A stretch of DNA of 64,000 nucleotides from Rhodobacter capsulatus (GCF_003254295.1 NZ_QKZO01000001.1:327608-391607); one strand, 5' to 3'; positions 1 through 12,851 are shown, counted from the stretch's first letter. The notes: a model not told the origin generated them from the sequence alone. Numbers and translations are program-made.

Positions 1-185
1 TGCCCCCGGGTGGAGATATAACGCATCATTCGCCCTTCGGTTTTGATGCTGCGTGATACGCGAGAACGAAAACCTTGTCAGCCCCAAGCATCAAGGCCGG
101 GGCCTTGCCGCCTTCGCTTTTGCGCGATTGCCTTTCCTTTCGCCCGGGGCGGCTATATCTGCAAGGAAGCACAAAGGAGCCGCAG

Positions 186-1607
186 ATGAGCCAGGACCGC
201 TTCGCCCCCTTCGAGACGCAGATCGACGAGGCCTCCGCGCTGGCGATCTTGCACGCGGCGACGGCGGGGGCCGATGATGGCGAGCTGTTTTTGGAACGGA
301 TGCGCTCGGAGAGCCTCGTCTTCGACGATGGCCGGGTGAAGACCGCCTCTTATGACGCCTCCGAAGGCTTCGGGCTGCGCGCCGTGCGCGGCGAGGTGAC
401 GGGCTATGCCCATGCGACCGAGATTTCGGAAGCCGCGCTGAAACGGGCGGCGGAGACGGCGCGGCTCGCCGTGGGCGATGGCGGCGGGGTGATGGCGCCG
501 CCGCCCGCGCGCACCAACCGGCATCTTTACGCCGCAGCCGATCCGATGGCCGATGCCGCTTTCGGCGCGAAAATCGACATCCTGCGCGAGATCGACGCCT
601 TCACCCGCGATCTCGACCCGCGCGTGGTGCAGGTGACGGCGACGGTGGCGGCCAGCCTGCAGGAGGTGTTCATCCTGCGCCCCGAAGGCGGGATCCTGTC
701 CGACATCCGGCCGATGGCGCGGGTGAATGTGTCGGTGATCGTCGAGGAAAACGGCCGGCGCGAAAGCGGCACGAATGGCGGCGGCGGCCGGATCGGTCTG
801 GCGGGGCTGATCGCGCCCGGCCACTGGCAGCCCATCGCGCGCGAGGCCCTGCGGATCGCGCTGGTGAACCTGTCGGCCGAACCCGCGCCCGCGGGGGCCT
901 TTGATGTCGTGCTGGGTCCGGGCTGGCCGGGGGTGATGCTGCATGAAGCCGTGGGCCACGGGCTGGAGGGCGATTTCAACCGCAAGAAATCCTCGGCCTT
1001 TTCCGGCCGGATCGGGCAGCAGGTCGCGGCGAAGGGGGTCACGGTGCTGGACGACGGCACACTCCCCGACCGGCGCGGCTCGATCAGCATCGATGACGAG
1101 GGCACGCCCTCGAACCGCACCGTGCTGATCGAGGATGGCGTGCTGGTCGGCTACATGCAGGACCGGCAGAACGCCCGGCTGATGGGCGTTGCGCCGACCG
1201 GCAATGGCCGCCGCGAGGGGCACGCCCATCCGCCGATGCCGCGGATGACGAACACCTACATGCTGGCGGGCGAAACGGACCCCGCCGCCATCGTCGCCGA
1301 TCTGAAGGACGGGATCTATGCCGTGGGTTTCGGCGGCGGGCAGGTCGACATCACCAATGGCAAGTTTGTCTTCAACTGCACCGAGGCGTATCGGGTGAAG
1401 AATGGCCGGGTGGGCGCGGCGCTGCGCGGGGCGACGCTGATCGGCGATGGCCCGGCCGCGATGAAGCAGATCCGCGCCATCGGCAACGATCTGGCGCTCG
1501 ATCCCGGCATCGGCAATTGCGGCAAGGCCGGGCAATGGGTGCCGGTGGGCGTGGGGCAACCGACGCTCTTGATCGGCGGGCTGACCGTGGGCGGCTCGGC
1601 CGCCTGA
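186..1607 (+). CDS. tldD: Metalloprotease TldD
   Basis: This is the catalytic subunit of the cytoplasmic TldD/TldE zinc protease, which trims small unfolded or leader-bearing peptides. The product is 473 aa, close to the family norm. The HExxxH zinc signature (HEAVGHGLEGD) starts near residue 253, and the glycine-rich C-terminal half (GNGRREGHAHPPMPRMTNT) is typical. ATG 186 is chosen because AAAGGAG at 173-179 precedes it by six bases. An in-frame ATG at 75 would add a low-complexity extension foreign to the family. No tldE partner lies in the window. It is followed by an A+T-rich gap and then dprA. Confidence 0.95.
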   Translation: MSQDRFAPFETQIDEASALAILHAATAGADDGELFLERMRSESLVFDDGRVKTASYDASEGFGLRAVRGEVTGYAHATEISEAALKRAAETARLAVGDGGGVMAPPPARTNRHLYAAADPMADAAFGAKIDILREIDAFTRDLDPRVVQVTATVAASLQEVFILRPEGGILSDIRPMARVNVSVIVEENGRRESGTNGGGGRIGLAGLIAPGHWQPIAREALRIALVNLSAEPAPAGAFDVVLGPGWPGVMLHEAVGHGLEGDFNRKKSSAFSGRIGQQVAAKGVTVLDDGTLPDRRGSISIDDEGTPSNRTVLIEDGVLVGYMQDRQNARLMGVAPTGNGRREGHAHPPMPRMTNTYMLAGETDPAAIVADLKDGIYAVGFGGGQVDITNGKFVFNCTEAYRVKNGRVGAALRGATLIGDGPAAMKQIRAIGNDLALDPGIGNCGKAGQWVPVGVGQPTLLIGGLTVGGSAA

Positions 1608-1732
1608 TTCGCCGCCGCCCGGCCGCTTTTGCGCATGGATGCACCGAAACACCGTGCCGATCCGGGCAGTCTTCGCAATTGAAGCGTGTTATCGGAAAAT
1701 TTTCATCAACTTTGAGGCGAATAGTTGTCTTG

Positions 1733-1747
1733 GTAATTATTTGTTAA
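1733..1747 (+). promoter_or_regulatory. Possible CtrA site upstream of dprA
   Basis: GTAA-N7-TTAA (1733-1736 and 1744-1747) matches the CtrA pattern TTAA-N7-TTAA at seven of eight positions. It lies 43 bases before the dprA start in a stretch far richer in A+T than its surroundings (about 1675-1760), as expected of a promoter. In R. capsulatus dprA is known to belong to the CtrA-dependent competence genes used by gene transfer agent recipients. The assignment of this exact site is inference. Confidence 0.4.
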
Positions 1748-1790
1748 GATTAATGGGGCAATTTGATCTTGCGACGAGGCGGAGGGACGG

Positions 1791-2957
1791 ATGAAAACAA
1801 GTTTGTTTTCTTACCCCACCCCCTTCACCCCACCCACCACGGAAGAAGACGAGCTCTCGTTTCTCCGTCTCGCTCGCTCCCGTCGTGTCGGGGCCACGAC
1901 CTTCCACCGATTGCTGAAAGACCATGGCAGCGCCGCCGCCGCGCTGGACGCGCTTCCGGGCATCGCCCGGGCCGCCGGATCTTCCGATTACAGCCCCTGC
2001 CCGCCCGGCGTGGCCGAGGCGGAACGCGCCGCGGGCCGTCGTGCCGGGGCGCGGCTGCTTTTGCCCGGGGGGCCGGGCTATCCCGCCGATCTGCTCGATT
2101 TTCCCGATGCGCCGCCGCTGCTTTGGGCGCGCGGCCGGGTCGATCTGCTCGCCCGTCCGCGGGTGGCGGTCATCGGCGCGCGCAATGCCTCGTCGCTGGG
2201 GCAGCGGATGGCGCGCAAACTGGCCGAGGAGATGGGGCGGGCGGGATTCGCCGTCGTCTCGGGGCTGGCGCGCGGCATCGACGCCGCGGCGCATGACGCC
2301 GCCCTGCCCACCGGCACGATCGCGGTGATGGCGGGCGGCATCGAGGTGATCTATCCGCCCGAGAATCGCGATCTGGCCGGGCGCATCGCCGCCGAAGGGC
2401 TGCTGCTGTCGGAACTGCCCCCGGGCACCGAGCCGCAGGCGCGGCATTTTCCGCAGCGCAACCGGATCATCGCGGCGCTTTCCCGGGCGACGCTGGTGGT
2501 CGAGGCCGCGGCGCGCTCGGGCAGCCTGCTCACCGCGCGGATGGCGCTCGATTACGGGCGCGAGGTGATGGCGGTGCCCGGTCATCCGATGGATGCCCGC
2601 GCCGCAGGCTGCAACATGCTGATCCGCGACGGCGCGGTGCTGATCCGCGGCGCCGAGGATGTGATCGAAGCGATGGGCCTTGCCGCCCCGCCCCGACCGG
2701 ACCCGCGACCGCCCTCCCAGCCCGACACACCGCCGCAACCCGCCGCCGAGAAAACCGTCGCGAAAACCGTCGCGAAAGCCGCCGGGACGGGGCTGCGCGC
2801 GCGGCTGCTTGCCCTGCTCGGCCCCGCGCCGACGCCCGAAGATACAGTGATCCGCGATCTGGGCATCGATGCCGCCACCCTGTCGCGCGAGGTGATCGGC
2901 CTTGAAATCGAAGGCGAAATCACCCGTCATCCGGGCGGGCTGCTCAGCCGCGGCTGA
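1791..2957 (+). CDS. dprA: DNA processing protein DprA
   Basis: DprA binds incoming single-stranded DNA and loads RecA. In R. capsulatus it is needed by cells receiving DNA from gene transfer agent particles. The 388-aa product has an N-terminal helical region (about residues 20-60), the DprA Rossmann domain from about 121 (VAVIGARNASSLGQ, then GLARGIDAAAH near 158-168), a proline-rich linker near 300, and a C-terminal winged-helix-like segment. The start is supported by GGAGGG just upstream. It is convergent with the next gene. A possible CtrA site lies in the promoter region. Confidence 0.95.
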   Translation: MKTSLFSYPTPFTPPTTEEDELSFLRLARSRRVGATTFHRLLKDHGSAAAALDALPGIARAAGSSDYSPCPPGVAEAERAAGRRAGARLLLPGGPGYPADLLDFPDAPPLLWARGRVDLLARPRVAVIGARNASSLGQRMARKLAEEMGRAGFAVVSGLARGIDAAAHDAALPTGTIAVMAGGIEVIYPPENRDLAGRIAAEGLLLSELPPGTEPQARHFPQRNRIIAALSRATLVVEAAARSGSLLTARMALDYGREVMAVPGHPMDARAAGCNMLIRDGAVLIRGAEDVIEAMGLAAPPRPDPRPPSQPDTPPQPAAEKTVAKTVAKAAGTGLRARLLALLGPAPTPEDTVIRDLGIDAATLSREVIGLEIEGEITRHPGGLLSRG

Positions 2958-2986
2958 TTCCGGGCGCAACTGATCCGGGCGCGGCC

Positions 2987-3430
2987 TCACATGCCGCCGC
3001 AGGCCTCGGGAATCACGTCGCGAAATTCGGCGCAGATCGGCTCCCAGGAATACCAGACATCGGTGGCGCCCACCGCATGATGCACCGCCACCCATTGCCG
3101 TCCGGATTTCACCCAGAGCGCCTCGACATGATCGCCCCCTTCGGCCAGCTCCGGGTCGAATTCCTCGCGCAGCACCATCGGCGTCTGCGCCATGTCGATC
3201 CGCCCGCCGCCCGGGCGCTGCGGCACCAGCGTGGCAAAGGCGTGATCGCCCTTCACCCGCATCTCGGTCACCACGAATTCGACCGGCGCGCCCAGCTGCC
3301 ACTCCACCCTCGGGCGCAGCGCATCGAGCAGATCCCCCCGCAGTTGCGAGCCCCGCGCCGGGCTTTCCCAGTCGCCCGCCGCCGCCGTGCCAGCCGCCAG
3401 GACCATCCCCAGAATCGCAATTCCCCGCAT
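2987..3430 (-). CDS. Small secreted protein of unknown function
   Basis: The 147-aa product starts with a Sec signal peptide (MRGIAILGMVLAAGTAAAG, cleavage after about residue 19). The rest is a soluble periplasmic domain of about 125 aa with several tryptophans and a C-terminal cysteine pair (C in EPICAEF and EACGGM) that could form a disulfide. ATG 3430 is chosen because the signal peptide begins there; upstream codons in frame look non-coding. I do not recognise the family. It lies convergent to dprA and divergent from topA, about 110 bases away. Confidence 0.75.
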   Translation of the reverse strand: MRGIAILGMVLAAGTAAAGDWESPARGSQLRGDLLDALRPRVEWQLGAPVEFVVTEMRVKGDHAFATLVPQRPGGGRIDMAQTPMVLREEFDPELAEGGDHVEALWVKSGRQWVAVHHAVGATDVWYSWEPICAEFRDVIPEACGGM

Positions 3431-3542
3431 CTTTCCCCCTTTCCGCCCGTACCGGCTGCGACCGAAGCCGGATTGACATTTGCCGCAAACCCCCCACATG
3501 TTCCGCCGCCAAGCCGTTTGCACGCGTGTTCGAGAGGAAGTC

Positions 3543-6179
<2,637 letters not shown>

Positions 6180-6254
6180 GCCCTCGCCGCGACGCGGCAA
6201 TTGACACCGTGCCACGGCCTTGCGAAGCTTTGCGCAAGGTAACGGGAGGGTTTC

Positions 6255-6956
<702 letters not shown>

Positions 6957-6959
6957 GCC

Positions 6960-7586
<627 letters not shown>

Positions 7587-7599
7587 GTGTCAAGGCAGG

Positions 7600-7623
7600 G
7601 CCCCGCCTGCGGCGGGGCTTTGC
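7600..7623 (+). terminator. Terminator after scoAB
   Basis: GCCCCGCC (7600-7607) pairs with GGCGGGGC (7611-7618) around a three-base loop and is followed by TTTG. It sits 14 bases after the scoB stop, so it is the likely end of the scoAB transcript. The T run is short, so termination may be partial. Confidence 0.6.
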
Positions 7624-7640
7624 GCCTGCGGCGCGAAGGG

Positions 7641-7690
7641 CGTATTTGGGCCAGGAAAAAGCAACGGGTCCTTTTCCTGGTGCAAATACG
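7641..7690. repeat. Long intergenic inverted repeat with TATTTG box
   Basis: CGTATTTG (7641-7648) and CCAGGAAAA (7651-7659) are mirrored by TTTTCCTGG (7672-7680) and CAAATACG (7683-7690). The result is a 17-pair interrupted stem with a 12-base loop. A second small hairpin (AGGGGC-AGC-GCCCCT) follows near 7717-7733. The TATTTG box beside a GGGGC-AGC-GCCCC hairpin recurs around argF and after ccmH, so this looks like one member of a dispersed repeat family. Confidence 0.7.
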
Positions 7691-7805
7691 CCGGGGTGAG
7701 CGGCAAAGCCGCGAGGGGCAGCGCCCCTTTCTTTTGGGGAAACAGGGTTCGCGAATGCGTAAAAGCGTCATCTTGCCGCCCAAGTTGCCCCGTAGATCAC
7801 CGGGC

Positions 7806-8801
7806 ATGATGCGCCAAGGCCCCGACAGACTTGCCCCCGATCCCGCGCGCCCCGGCCGCGAACAGGCCGTGGTGTTCGGTCTGATCGCCCTTGTCGGGCT
7901 CGGGCTCGGGCTCTGGAGCCTTGGCACGGCCACCGGCTGGGCCGAGATCGGCGCGCAGCTGGCCCGGTTGCAACCCTGGCAGGTGGCGGCGCTTCTGGCG
8001 CTCTCGGCGGGGAATTATCTGCTGCGCAGCCTGCGCTGGCACGGGCTGGCGCGGCGGCTGGGCCTGCCGACCGGCTTTGCGCAGAACCTGCGCCATTACT
8101 TCGGCGGCTTTGCGCTGTCGGTGACGCCCGGACGGCTGGGGGAACTGGTGCGGATGCGCTGGCTGAAGCGCGAAACCGGCTGGGCACCCGAGCGCACGGC
8201 GCCGCTTGCCCTGATGGACCGGGCGGGCGATCTGGCGGTGATGGCACTTTTGCTGGCGCTGGGGCTGACGCTTGCCGCGGGCAGGATCACCGGGGCGGCG
8301 CCGGTGGCGGCATTCGCCCTCGCCGCGGCCATATTCGCCACGCGGCCGCGGCTGCTTGCTGCGCTCGTCACCCGGCTTTACCGCAGCTTCGGCCGATTTC
8401 CCCGGCTTTTTGCCCGCGCCCGCGGCGCCGCACGCTTGCTGACGCGGTTCTGCCACGGCCCGACACTGGCGCTGGTGCTGGGGCTCGGCTTTCTGGGCTG
8501 GCTCGCCGAGGGCTATGCCTTTCACCTGCTTCTGGGCTTCCTGGGCGCCGAGATCGGGCTGTGGAAAGCCGTCTCGATCTTCGTCTTCGCGACGCTGGCG
8601 GGCGGTCTGACCGGCGCCCCCGGGGGCCTTGGCGGCGCCGAGGCGGCAATGGTCGCGCTGCTCTCGCTGGAGGGTGTGCCGCTGGAAACCTCGGTTCCGG
8701 CGACGGCGGTGATCCGGCTCACCACGCTCTGGTTCGCCATCGCCATCGGTCTGGCCGTCTTCCCCGTCGCCGAACGCGCCGCCGCCCGGGCGGCGGCATA
8801 G
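7806..8801 (+). CDS. Lysylphosphatidylglycerol synthase-like membrane protein (UPF0104)
   Basis: Polytopic inner-membrane protein of about 331 aa with many hydrophobic segments. It resembles the transmembrane domain of lysyl-PG synthases and related flippase-like proteins (HYFGGFALSVTPGRLGELVR and GAPGGLGGAEAAMVALL are family hallmarks). No soluble aminoacyl-transfer domain follows, so lysyl transfer is unlikely; lipid-linked sugar handling is the better guess. The start is uncertain: ATG 7806, 7809 or 7755 are all in frame and none has a strong ribosome site. It is the first gene of a tight unit with the DprE1- and DprE2-like genes. Confidence 0.8.
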   Translation: MMRQGPDRLAPDPARPGREQAVVFGLIALVGLGLGLWSLGTATGWAEIGAQLARLQPWQVAALLALSAGNYLLRSLRWHGLARRLGLPTGFAQNLRHYFGGFALSVTPGRLGELVRMRWLKRETGWAPERTAPLALMDRAGDLAVMALLLALGLTLAAGRITGAAPVAAFALAAAIFATRPRLLAALVTRLYRSFGRFPRLFARARGAARLLTRFCHGPTLALVLGLGFLGWLAEGYAFHLLLGFLGAEIGLWKAVSIFVFATLAGGLTGAPGGLGGAEAAMVALLSLEGVPLETSVPATAVIRLTTLWFAIAIGLAVFPVAERAAARAAA

Positions 8802-8809
8802 GGGCGGCG

Positions 8810-10105
8810 ATGTCCTTCAAACACAAAGATTATGCCGGGTGGGGGCGCGCGCTGCGGGCCTCGGGCGCGGTGGCAAGACCGGACCGCGCCAGCGCCCTTG
8901 CCGCGCTGCCCGCCGCCCCCGCCTTCGGCATGCGCCGCTCTTACGGCGATGCCGCGCTGAACCATGGCGGTCGCGCCATCGACATGAGCGGGCTGGACCG
9001 CTTCCTTGCGTTTGATGCCGGGACCGGGATCCTCGAGCTGGAAGCCGGGGTCCGCATCGGCGATGTGGCCGCGGCCTTCGCGCCGCGCGGCTTCCTGCCC
9101 GCGGTGATGCCCGGCACCGGCTTTGCCACGATCGGCGGCTGCATCGCGCAGGATGTGCATGGCAAGAACCACCATCACGCGGGCAGCTTTGGCGCCCATC
9201 TGGCCGAGATCACGCTCTGGCAGGGGGGCAACCTTGTCACCGTTCTGCCGGGCACGGCGCTCTTTCGCGCCACCGTCGGCGGGCTGGGCCAGACCGGGAC
9301 GATCCTGCGCGCCAAGCTGCGGCTGGCGCCCTGCACGGGCACGGTGATGCTGGTGACCGAACGGCGGGCCCGCGATTGGGAGCAGCACCTGAGCCTTTTG
9401 GACAGCGCGACCGCGACCCATGCCGTGGGCTGGATCGACGCGACGGCCACCGGCGCGCAGATTGGGCGCGGCATCGTCGAGGAGGGCGAGCTCGCCCGCG
9501 GTCTGGTGACGCAACGCCCCAAAGCGGCGAAAGTGCCACTGGATGCGCCGCAGTTTGCGCTCTCGGCCCCGGTGGTGCGGGCCTTCAACGCGGCCTATTA
9601 TGCCCGCGTGCCCGCCGCCGGGCGCACCGTGCTGCGGCCGCTGGCGGATTTCTTCTTTCCGCTCGACAGGATCCTCGACTGGAACCGGCTCTACGGCAAA
9701 CACGGCTTTCACCAGTTCCAATGCGTCGTGCCGCTTCAGGCCGCGGGCGCCTTGCGCAAGATGCTCGAACGCATTGCGACGTCGGGCCTTGCCTCGCCCT
9801 TGGCCGTGCTCAAGCGCATGGGGCCGGGGCGGGCCGGGTATCTCTCCTTCCCGATGGAGGGATATACGCTCGCCGTCGATTTCCCGAACCGGGCGGCGGC
9901 GCGCGATCTGATCCGCGTGCTGGAGGAAGACACCACCGACGCGGGCGGGCGGCTTTATTTCGCCAAGGATGCGCTGGCCGAGGGGGCGCGGATCGCGGCG
10001 ATGTATCCCGAACTGGACGCCTGGCGGCAGGAGGTGGCGAAAGCCGATCCGGCCCGGGCCTATGAGACCGACCTTGTGCGTCGGCTGAAGCTGAGGAGCC
10101 CCTGA
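8810..10105 (+). CDS. DprE1-like FAD-dependent oxidoreductase
   Basis: Flavoenzyme of the vanillyl-alcohol-oxidase fold, closest by motif to decaprenylphosphoryl-ribose 2'-oxidase (DprE1). Visible hallmarks are SYGDAALN at 44-51, MPGTGFATIGG at 100-110, DVHGKNHH at 115-122, HQFQCVVP in the substrate domain, and a lysine at about 386 in LYFAKDA, matching the catalytic lysine of mycobacterial DprE1. The product is 431 aa. It starts eight bases after the membrane protein gene and ends one base before the DprE2-like gene. It would oxidise C2 of a polyprenyl-phosphate pentose; the true sugar is unknown. Confidence 0.85.
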   Translation: MSFKHKDYAGWGRALRASGAVARPDRASALAALPAAPAFGMRRSYGDAALNHGGRAIDMSGLDRFLAFDAGTGILELEAGVRIGDVAAAFAPRGFLPAVMPGTGFATIGGCIAQDVHGKNHHHAGSFGAHLAEITLWQGGNLVTVLPGTALFRATVGGLGQTGTILRAKLRLAPCTGTVMLVTERRARDWEQHLSLLDSATATHAVGWIDATATGAQIGRGIVEEGELARGLVTQRPKAAKVPLDAPQFALSAPVVRAFNAAYYARVPAAGRTVLRPLADFFFPLDRILDWNRLYGKHGFHQFQCVVPLQAAGALRKMLERIATSGLASPLAVLKRMGPGRAGYLSFPMEGYTLAVDFPNRAAARDLIRVLEEDTTDAGGRLYFAKDALAEGARIAAMYPELDAWRQEVAKADPARAYETDLVRRLKLRSP

Positions 10106-10106
10106 G

Positions 10107-10838
10107 ATGCAGAGCTGGATCATTTTGGGCGCCGGATCCGAGATGGCCCGCCCCTTCCTGCGCCGTCTGGCGGGCACGGGCGCGGTGCTGTTCCTTGCCG
10201 GTCGCAACCTGGCCGAGCTGGAAACGCTGGCGCAGGATCTGCGGCTTCGGGGCGCGGCGGCGGCCGAGGTTCTGGCCTTCGATGCCCGCGACAGCGCCAA
10301 TTATCCCGCGCTGGTGGCCCGGCTGGCGGCATGCGAGGGCGTGCTGAACGCGGCCTCTTTCGTCGGATCGATGCCGGATCAAACCGCCATCGACGCCGAT
10401 CCCGGGTTGATCGCCGGGGTCATCGCCGACAATTTCACCGGCCCTGCCACTTTCCTCAGCCTGCTGGCCCCGGTTCTGGAAGCGCGCGGCACCGGGGTCG
10501 TCGTCGGCGTCGGCTCGGTCGCGGGCGACCGGGGGCGGATCGGCAACTATGTCTATGGCGCGGCAAAGGCGGGGTTTGCGACCTATCTGTCGGGGCTGCG
10601 CAACCGGCTGGGCCGCCGCGGCGTGCATGTGATGACGGTGAAACCCGGCCCTGTGGAAACCCGGATGACCGCGGGGATGAAGCTGCCCTTCATGACCACG
10701 CCCGAGGCCGTGGCCGAGGACATCCTGACGGGCCTCGAAAAACGCCGCAACGTGATCTACACGGCGAAGATCTGGGGGCTGGTGATGCGGGTCATCCGCG
10801 CCATCCCCGAGCCGCTCTTCAAGAAACTCTCGCTCTGA
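10107..10838 (+). CDS. DprE2-like short-chain dehydrogenase
   Basis: SDR-family reductase of 243 aa. The nucleotide-binding motif is modified at the N-terminus (IILGAGSEMA, 5-14). The catalytic set is S137 with Y150xxxK154 (YGAAK), and the PG motif (KPGPVETRM) follows. The N-terminal pattern and the partner gene match DprE2, which reduces the keto intermediate made by DprE1 to give the epimerised sugar. GAGGAG precedes ATG 10107, which sits one base past the DprE1-like stop. The gene ends back to back with a convergent crotonase gene. Confidence 0.85.
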   Translation: MQSWIILGAGSEMARPFLRRLAGTGAVLFLAGRNLAELETLAQDLRLRGAAAAEVLAFDARDSANYPALVARLAACEGVLNAASFVGSMPDQTAIDADPGLIAGVIADNFTGPATFLSLLAPVLEARGTGVVVGVGSVAGDRGRIGNYVYGAAKAGFATYLSGLRNRLGRRGVHVMTVKPGPVETRMTAGMKLPFMTTPEAVAEDILTGLEKRRNVIYTAKIWGLVMRVIRAIPEPLFKKLSL

Positions 10839-11624
10839 TCAGCCGAATTTCGGGGCCCGCCCCGCCATGTTCGCCGCGATCACCTCCATCTGGTCGGGCT
10901 TGCCGATCAGCGCGATCTGTTCGCGGCTTTCCAGCGCCAGCACCTCGGCCGCGGGCGCGGCATAAGCGGTGCCGACCAGCCGTTTCGCCGCCCGGATCGC
11001 CGAGGGCGAGCGCCCGGCAATCGCGCGCGCCAGATCGAGCGCCCGGACCAGCGGATCCTCGGCGATTTCGGTGACCAGACCGAGCCGCAGGGCTTCATCC
11101 GCCGAGATTTCCTCGGCCGTGTAGGTCATCCGCCGCAGCACGTCGGCGCGCAGAAGCTCGGGCAGGGTCACCATGCCGCCCATGTCGGGGATCAGGCCCC
11201 ATTTCATCTCCATCACCGCAAGCCTTGTGCCCGGCGCGGCAATGCGGATGTCGGCGCCTGCGGCCAGCTGCAGCCCGGCGCCAAAGGCGACGCCCTGCAG
11301 CGCGGCGATCACCGGCACCGGCAGCGCCCGCCAGCACAGCGAAAACTGCTGGAACCGGTTCGCCGCGCCATGGCTGCGCGGCGCGATCAGCGCCTCGGGG
11401 TCGCCGATCGCCAGCGCCGCGAAATTCGCCACGTCCAGCCCGGCGCAAAAGGCCCGGCCCTCGCCGCGCAGCACCACCGCGCGCAGACCCGGCTCGGCGG
11501 CCAGCTGTTCGGCCACGGCAATCACCGCGTCGATCATCGGAAAATCGACGGCATTCATCTTCTCGGGGCGGTTCAGCGTCACCACCGCCACCCCCTCGAC
11601 CCGTTGCAACGTCACCCGGTCCAT
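10839..11624 (-). CDS. Enoyl-CoA hydratase/isomerase (crotonase family)
   Basis: Crotonase-fold enzyme of 261 aa. The oxyanion-hole segments are CAGLDVANF (60-68) and GVAFGAGLQL (111-120). Acidic residues E139 and D147 (VMEMKWGLIPDMGG) match the pattern of isomerases such as dienoyl-CoA isomerases rather than the two-glutamate pattern of classical hydratases, so an isomerase role is possible. The physiological substrate is unknown. It is a single gene, convergent with the DprE2-like gene with no space between the stops. Confidence 0.85.
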   Translation of the reverse strand: MDRVTLQRVEGVAVVTLNRPEKMNAVDFPMIDAVIAVAEQLAAEPGLRAVVLRGEGRAFCAGLDVANFAALAIGDPEALIAPRSHGAANRFQQFSLCWRALPVPVIAALQGVAFGAGLQLAAGADIRIAAPGTRLAVMEMKWGLIPDMGGMVTLPELLRADVLRRMTYTAEEISADEALRLGLVTEIAEDPLVRALDLARAIAGRSPSAIRAAKRLVGTAYAAPAAEVLALESREQIALIGKPDQMEVIAANMAGRAPKFG

Positions 11625-11741
11625 CGTATCCCCCTGCTTAGCCTTTCGTTTGCGGCATCAAACCATATCCCGCCCGCCCGCGCCCGCATGACGCTGCGAA
11701 ACGGGCTTTACGCAGGGCGCCAAAGCCCCTAGCCATGGCGC

Positions 11742-12851
11742 ATGACCCAGATCCGCCTCACCCCCCTCGTCGCTGGCCTGCCCGCCACCGTGCCCTTTGT
11801 CGGGCCCGAAACGCAGGAACGCCTGCGCGGCCGCCCGTTTCGGGCGCGGCTTGGGGCGAATGAGAACGGCTTCGGGCCAAGCCCCCGCGCGATTGCCGCG
11901 ATGGCGGCGGCGGCGGGCGAGGCCTGGATGTATGGCGACCCCGAAAACCACGATCTGAAGGCGGCGCTGGCCCGCGCGCACGGCTGCACCCCGGAAAACG
12001 TCGTCGTGGGCGAGGGGATCGACGGGCTTCTGGGCACTCTGTGCCGGATGGTTCTGGAACCGGGCGATGCCGTCGTGACCTCGGACGGGGCCTATCCGAC
12101 GTTCAATTTCCATGTCGCGGGCTTTGGCGGGGTCTTGCACAAGGCGCCCTACCACAATGACGCCGAAGACCCCGAGGCGCTTCTGGCGCTGGCGCAGCAG
12201 GTCCGGCCGAAACTGCTTTACATCGCCAATCCGGATAATCCGATGGCCAGCCATCACCCGGGCACGGTGATTGCGGCCATGCTGGATCATCTGCCCGAGG
12301 GCACGCTGATGGTGCTCGATGAAGCCTATGTCGAACTGGCCCCCGAGGGCACGGCGGCGCCGGTTGCGGCGGAGGATCCGCGGGTGATCCGGTTGCGGAC
12401 ATTCTCCAAGGCGCATGGGCTGGCGGGCGCGCGGGTGGGCTATGCGCTGGGCGCCGCGCCGCTGATCGCCGCCTTCGACAAGATCCGCAACCATTTCGGC
12501 ATGAGCCGGATCAGCCAGGCCGGTGCCCTTGCGGCGCTCTCGGACACCACCTGGCAGGTCTACATGCGCCGCCTTGTCGCCGCCTCGCGCGACCGGATTG
12601 CCGCGATCGCGGCGGAAAACGGTCTGACCGCCCTGCCCTCGGCGACGAATTTCGTCGCGGTGGATTGCGGCGCCGACGCGGCCTTTGCGCAAGCGGTGCT
12701 GGAGGAACTGACCGCCGCCGACATCTTCGTGCGCAAGCCCGCCGTCGCGCCCATGGACCGCTGCATCCGCATCTCCTGCGGGCCCGAGCCCGAGATGGCG
12801 GCACTGGCCGAAGCCCTGCCCGGCGCGCTCGCCCGGGCGCGGGCCCGCTGA
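11742..12851 (+). CDS. PLP-dependent aminotransferase, HisC-like
   Basis: Fold type I aminotransferase of 369 aa, class I/II. The PLP lysine is in TFSKAHGLAGARVGYALG, and the cofactor-contacting LDEAYVEL segment is present. It resembles histidinol-phosphate aminotransferase, but no other his gene is nearby, and such paralogues often act on aromatic or other amino acids, so hisC is not assigned. It stands between the crotonase gene (divergent, 117 bases) and the DUF305 gene. Confidence 0.88.
   Translation: MTQIRLTPLVAGLPATVPFVGPETQERLRGRPFRARLGANENGFGPSPRAIAAMAAAAGEAWMYGDPENHDLKAALARAHGCTPENVVVGEGIDGLLGTLCRMVLEPGDAVVTSDGAYPTFNFHVAGFGGVLHKAPYHNDAEDPEALLALAQQVRPKLLYIANPDNPMASHHPGTVIAAMLDHLPEGTLMVLDEAYVELAPEGTAAPVAAEDPRVIRLRTFSKAHGLAGARVGYALGAAPLIAAFDKIRNHFGMSRISQAGALAALSDTTWQVYMRRLVAASRDRIAAIAAENGLTALPSATNFVAVDCGADAAFAQAVLEELTAADIFVRKPAVAPMDRCIRISCGPEPEMAALAEALPGALARARAR

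Noticed and set aside
11742..12851. hisC (histidinol-phosphate aminotransferase)
   Set aside because: The fold fits but no histidine genes are nearby and paralogues with other substrates are common, so only the family is named.
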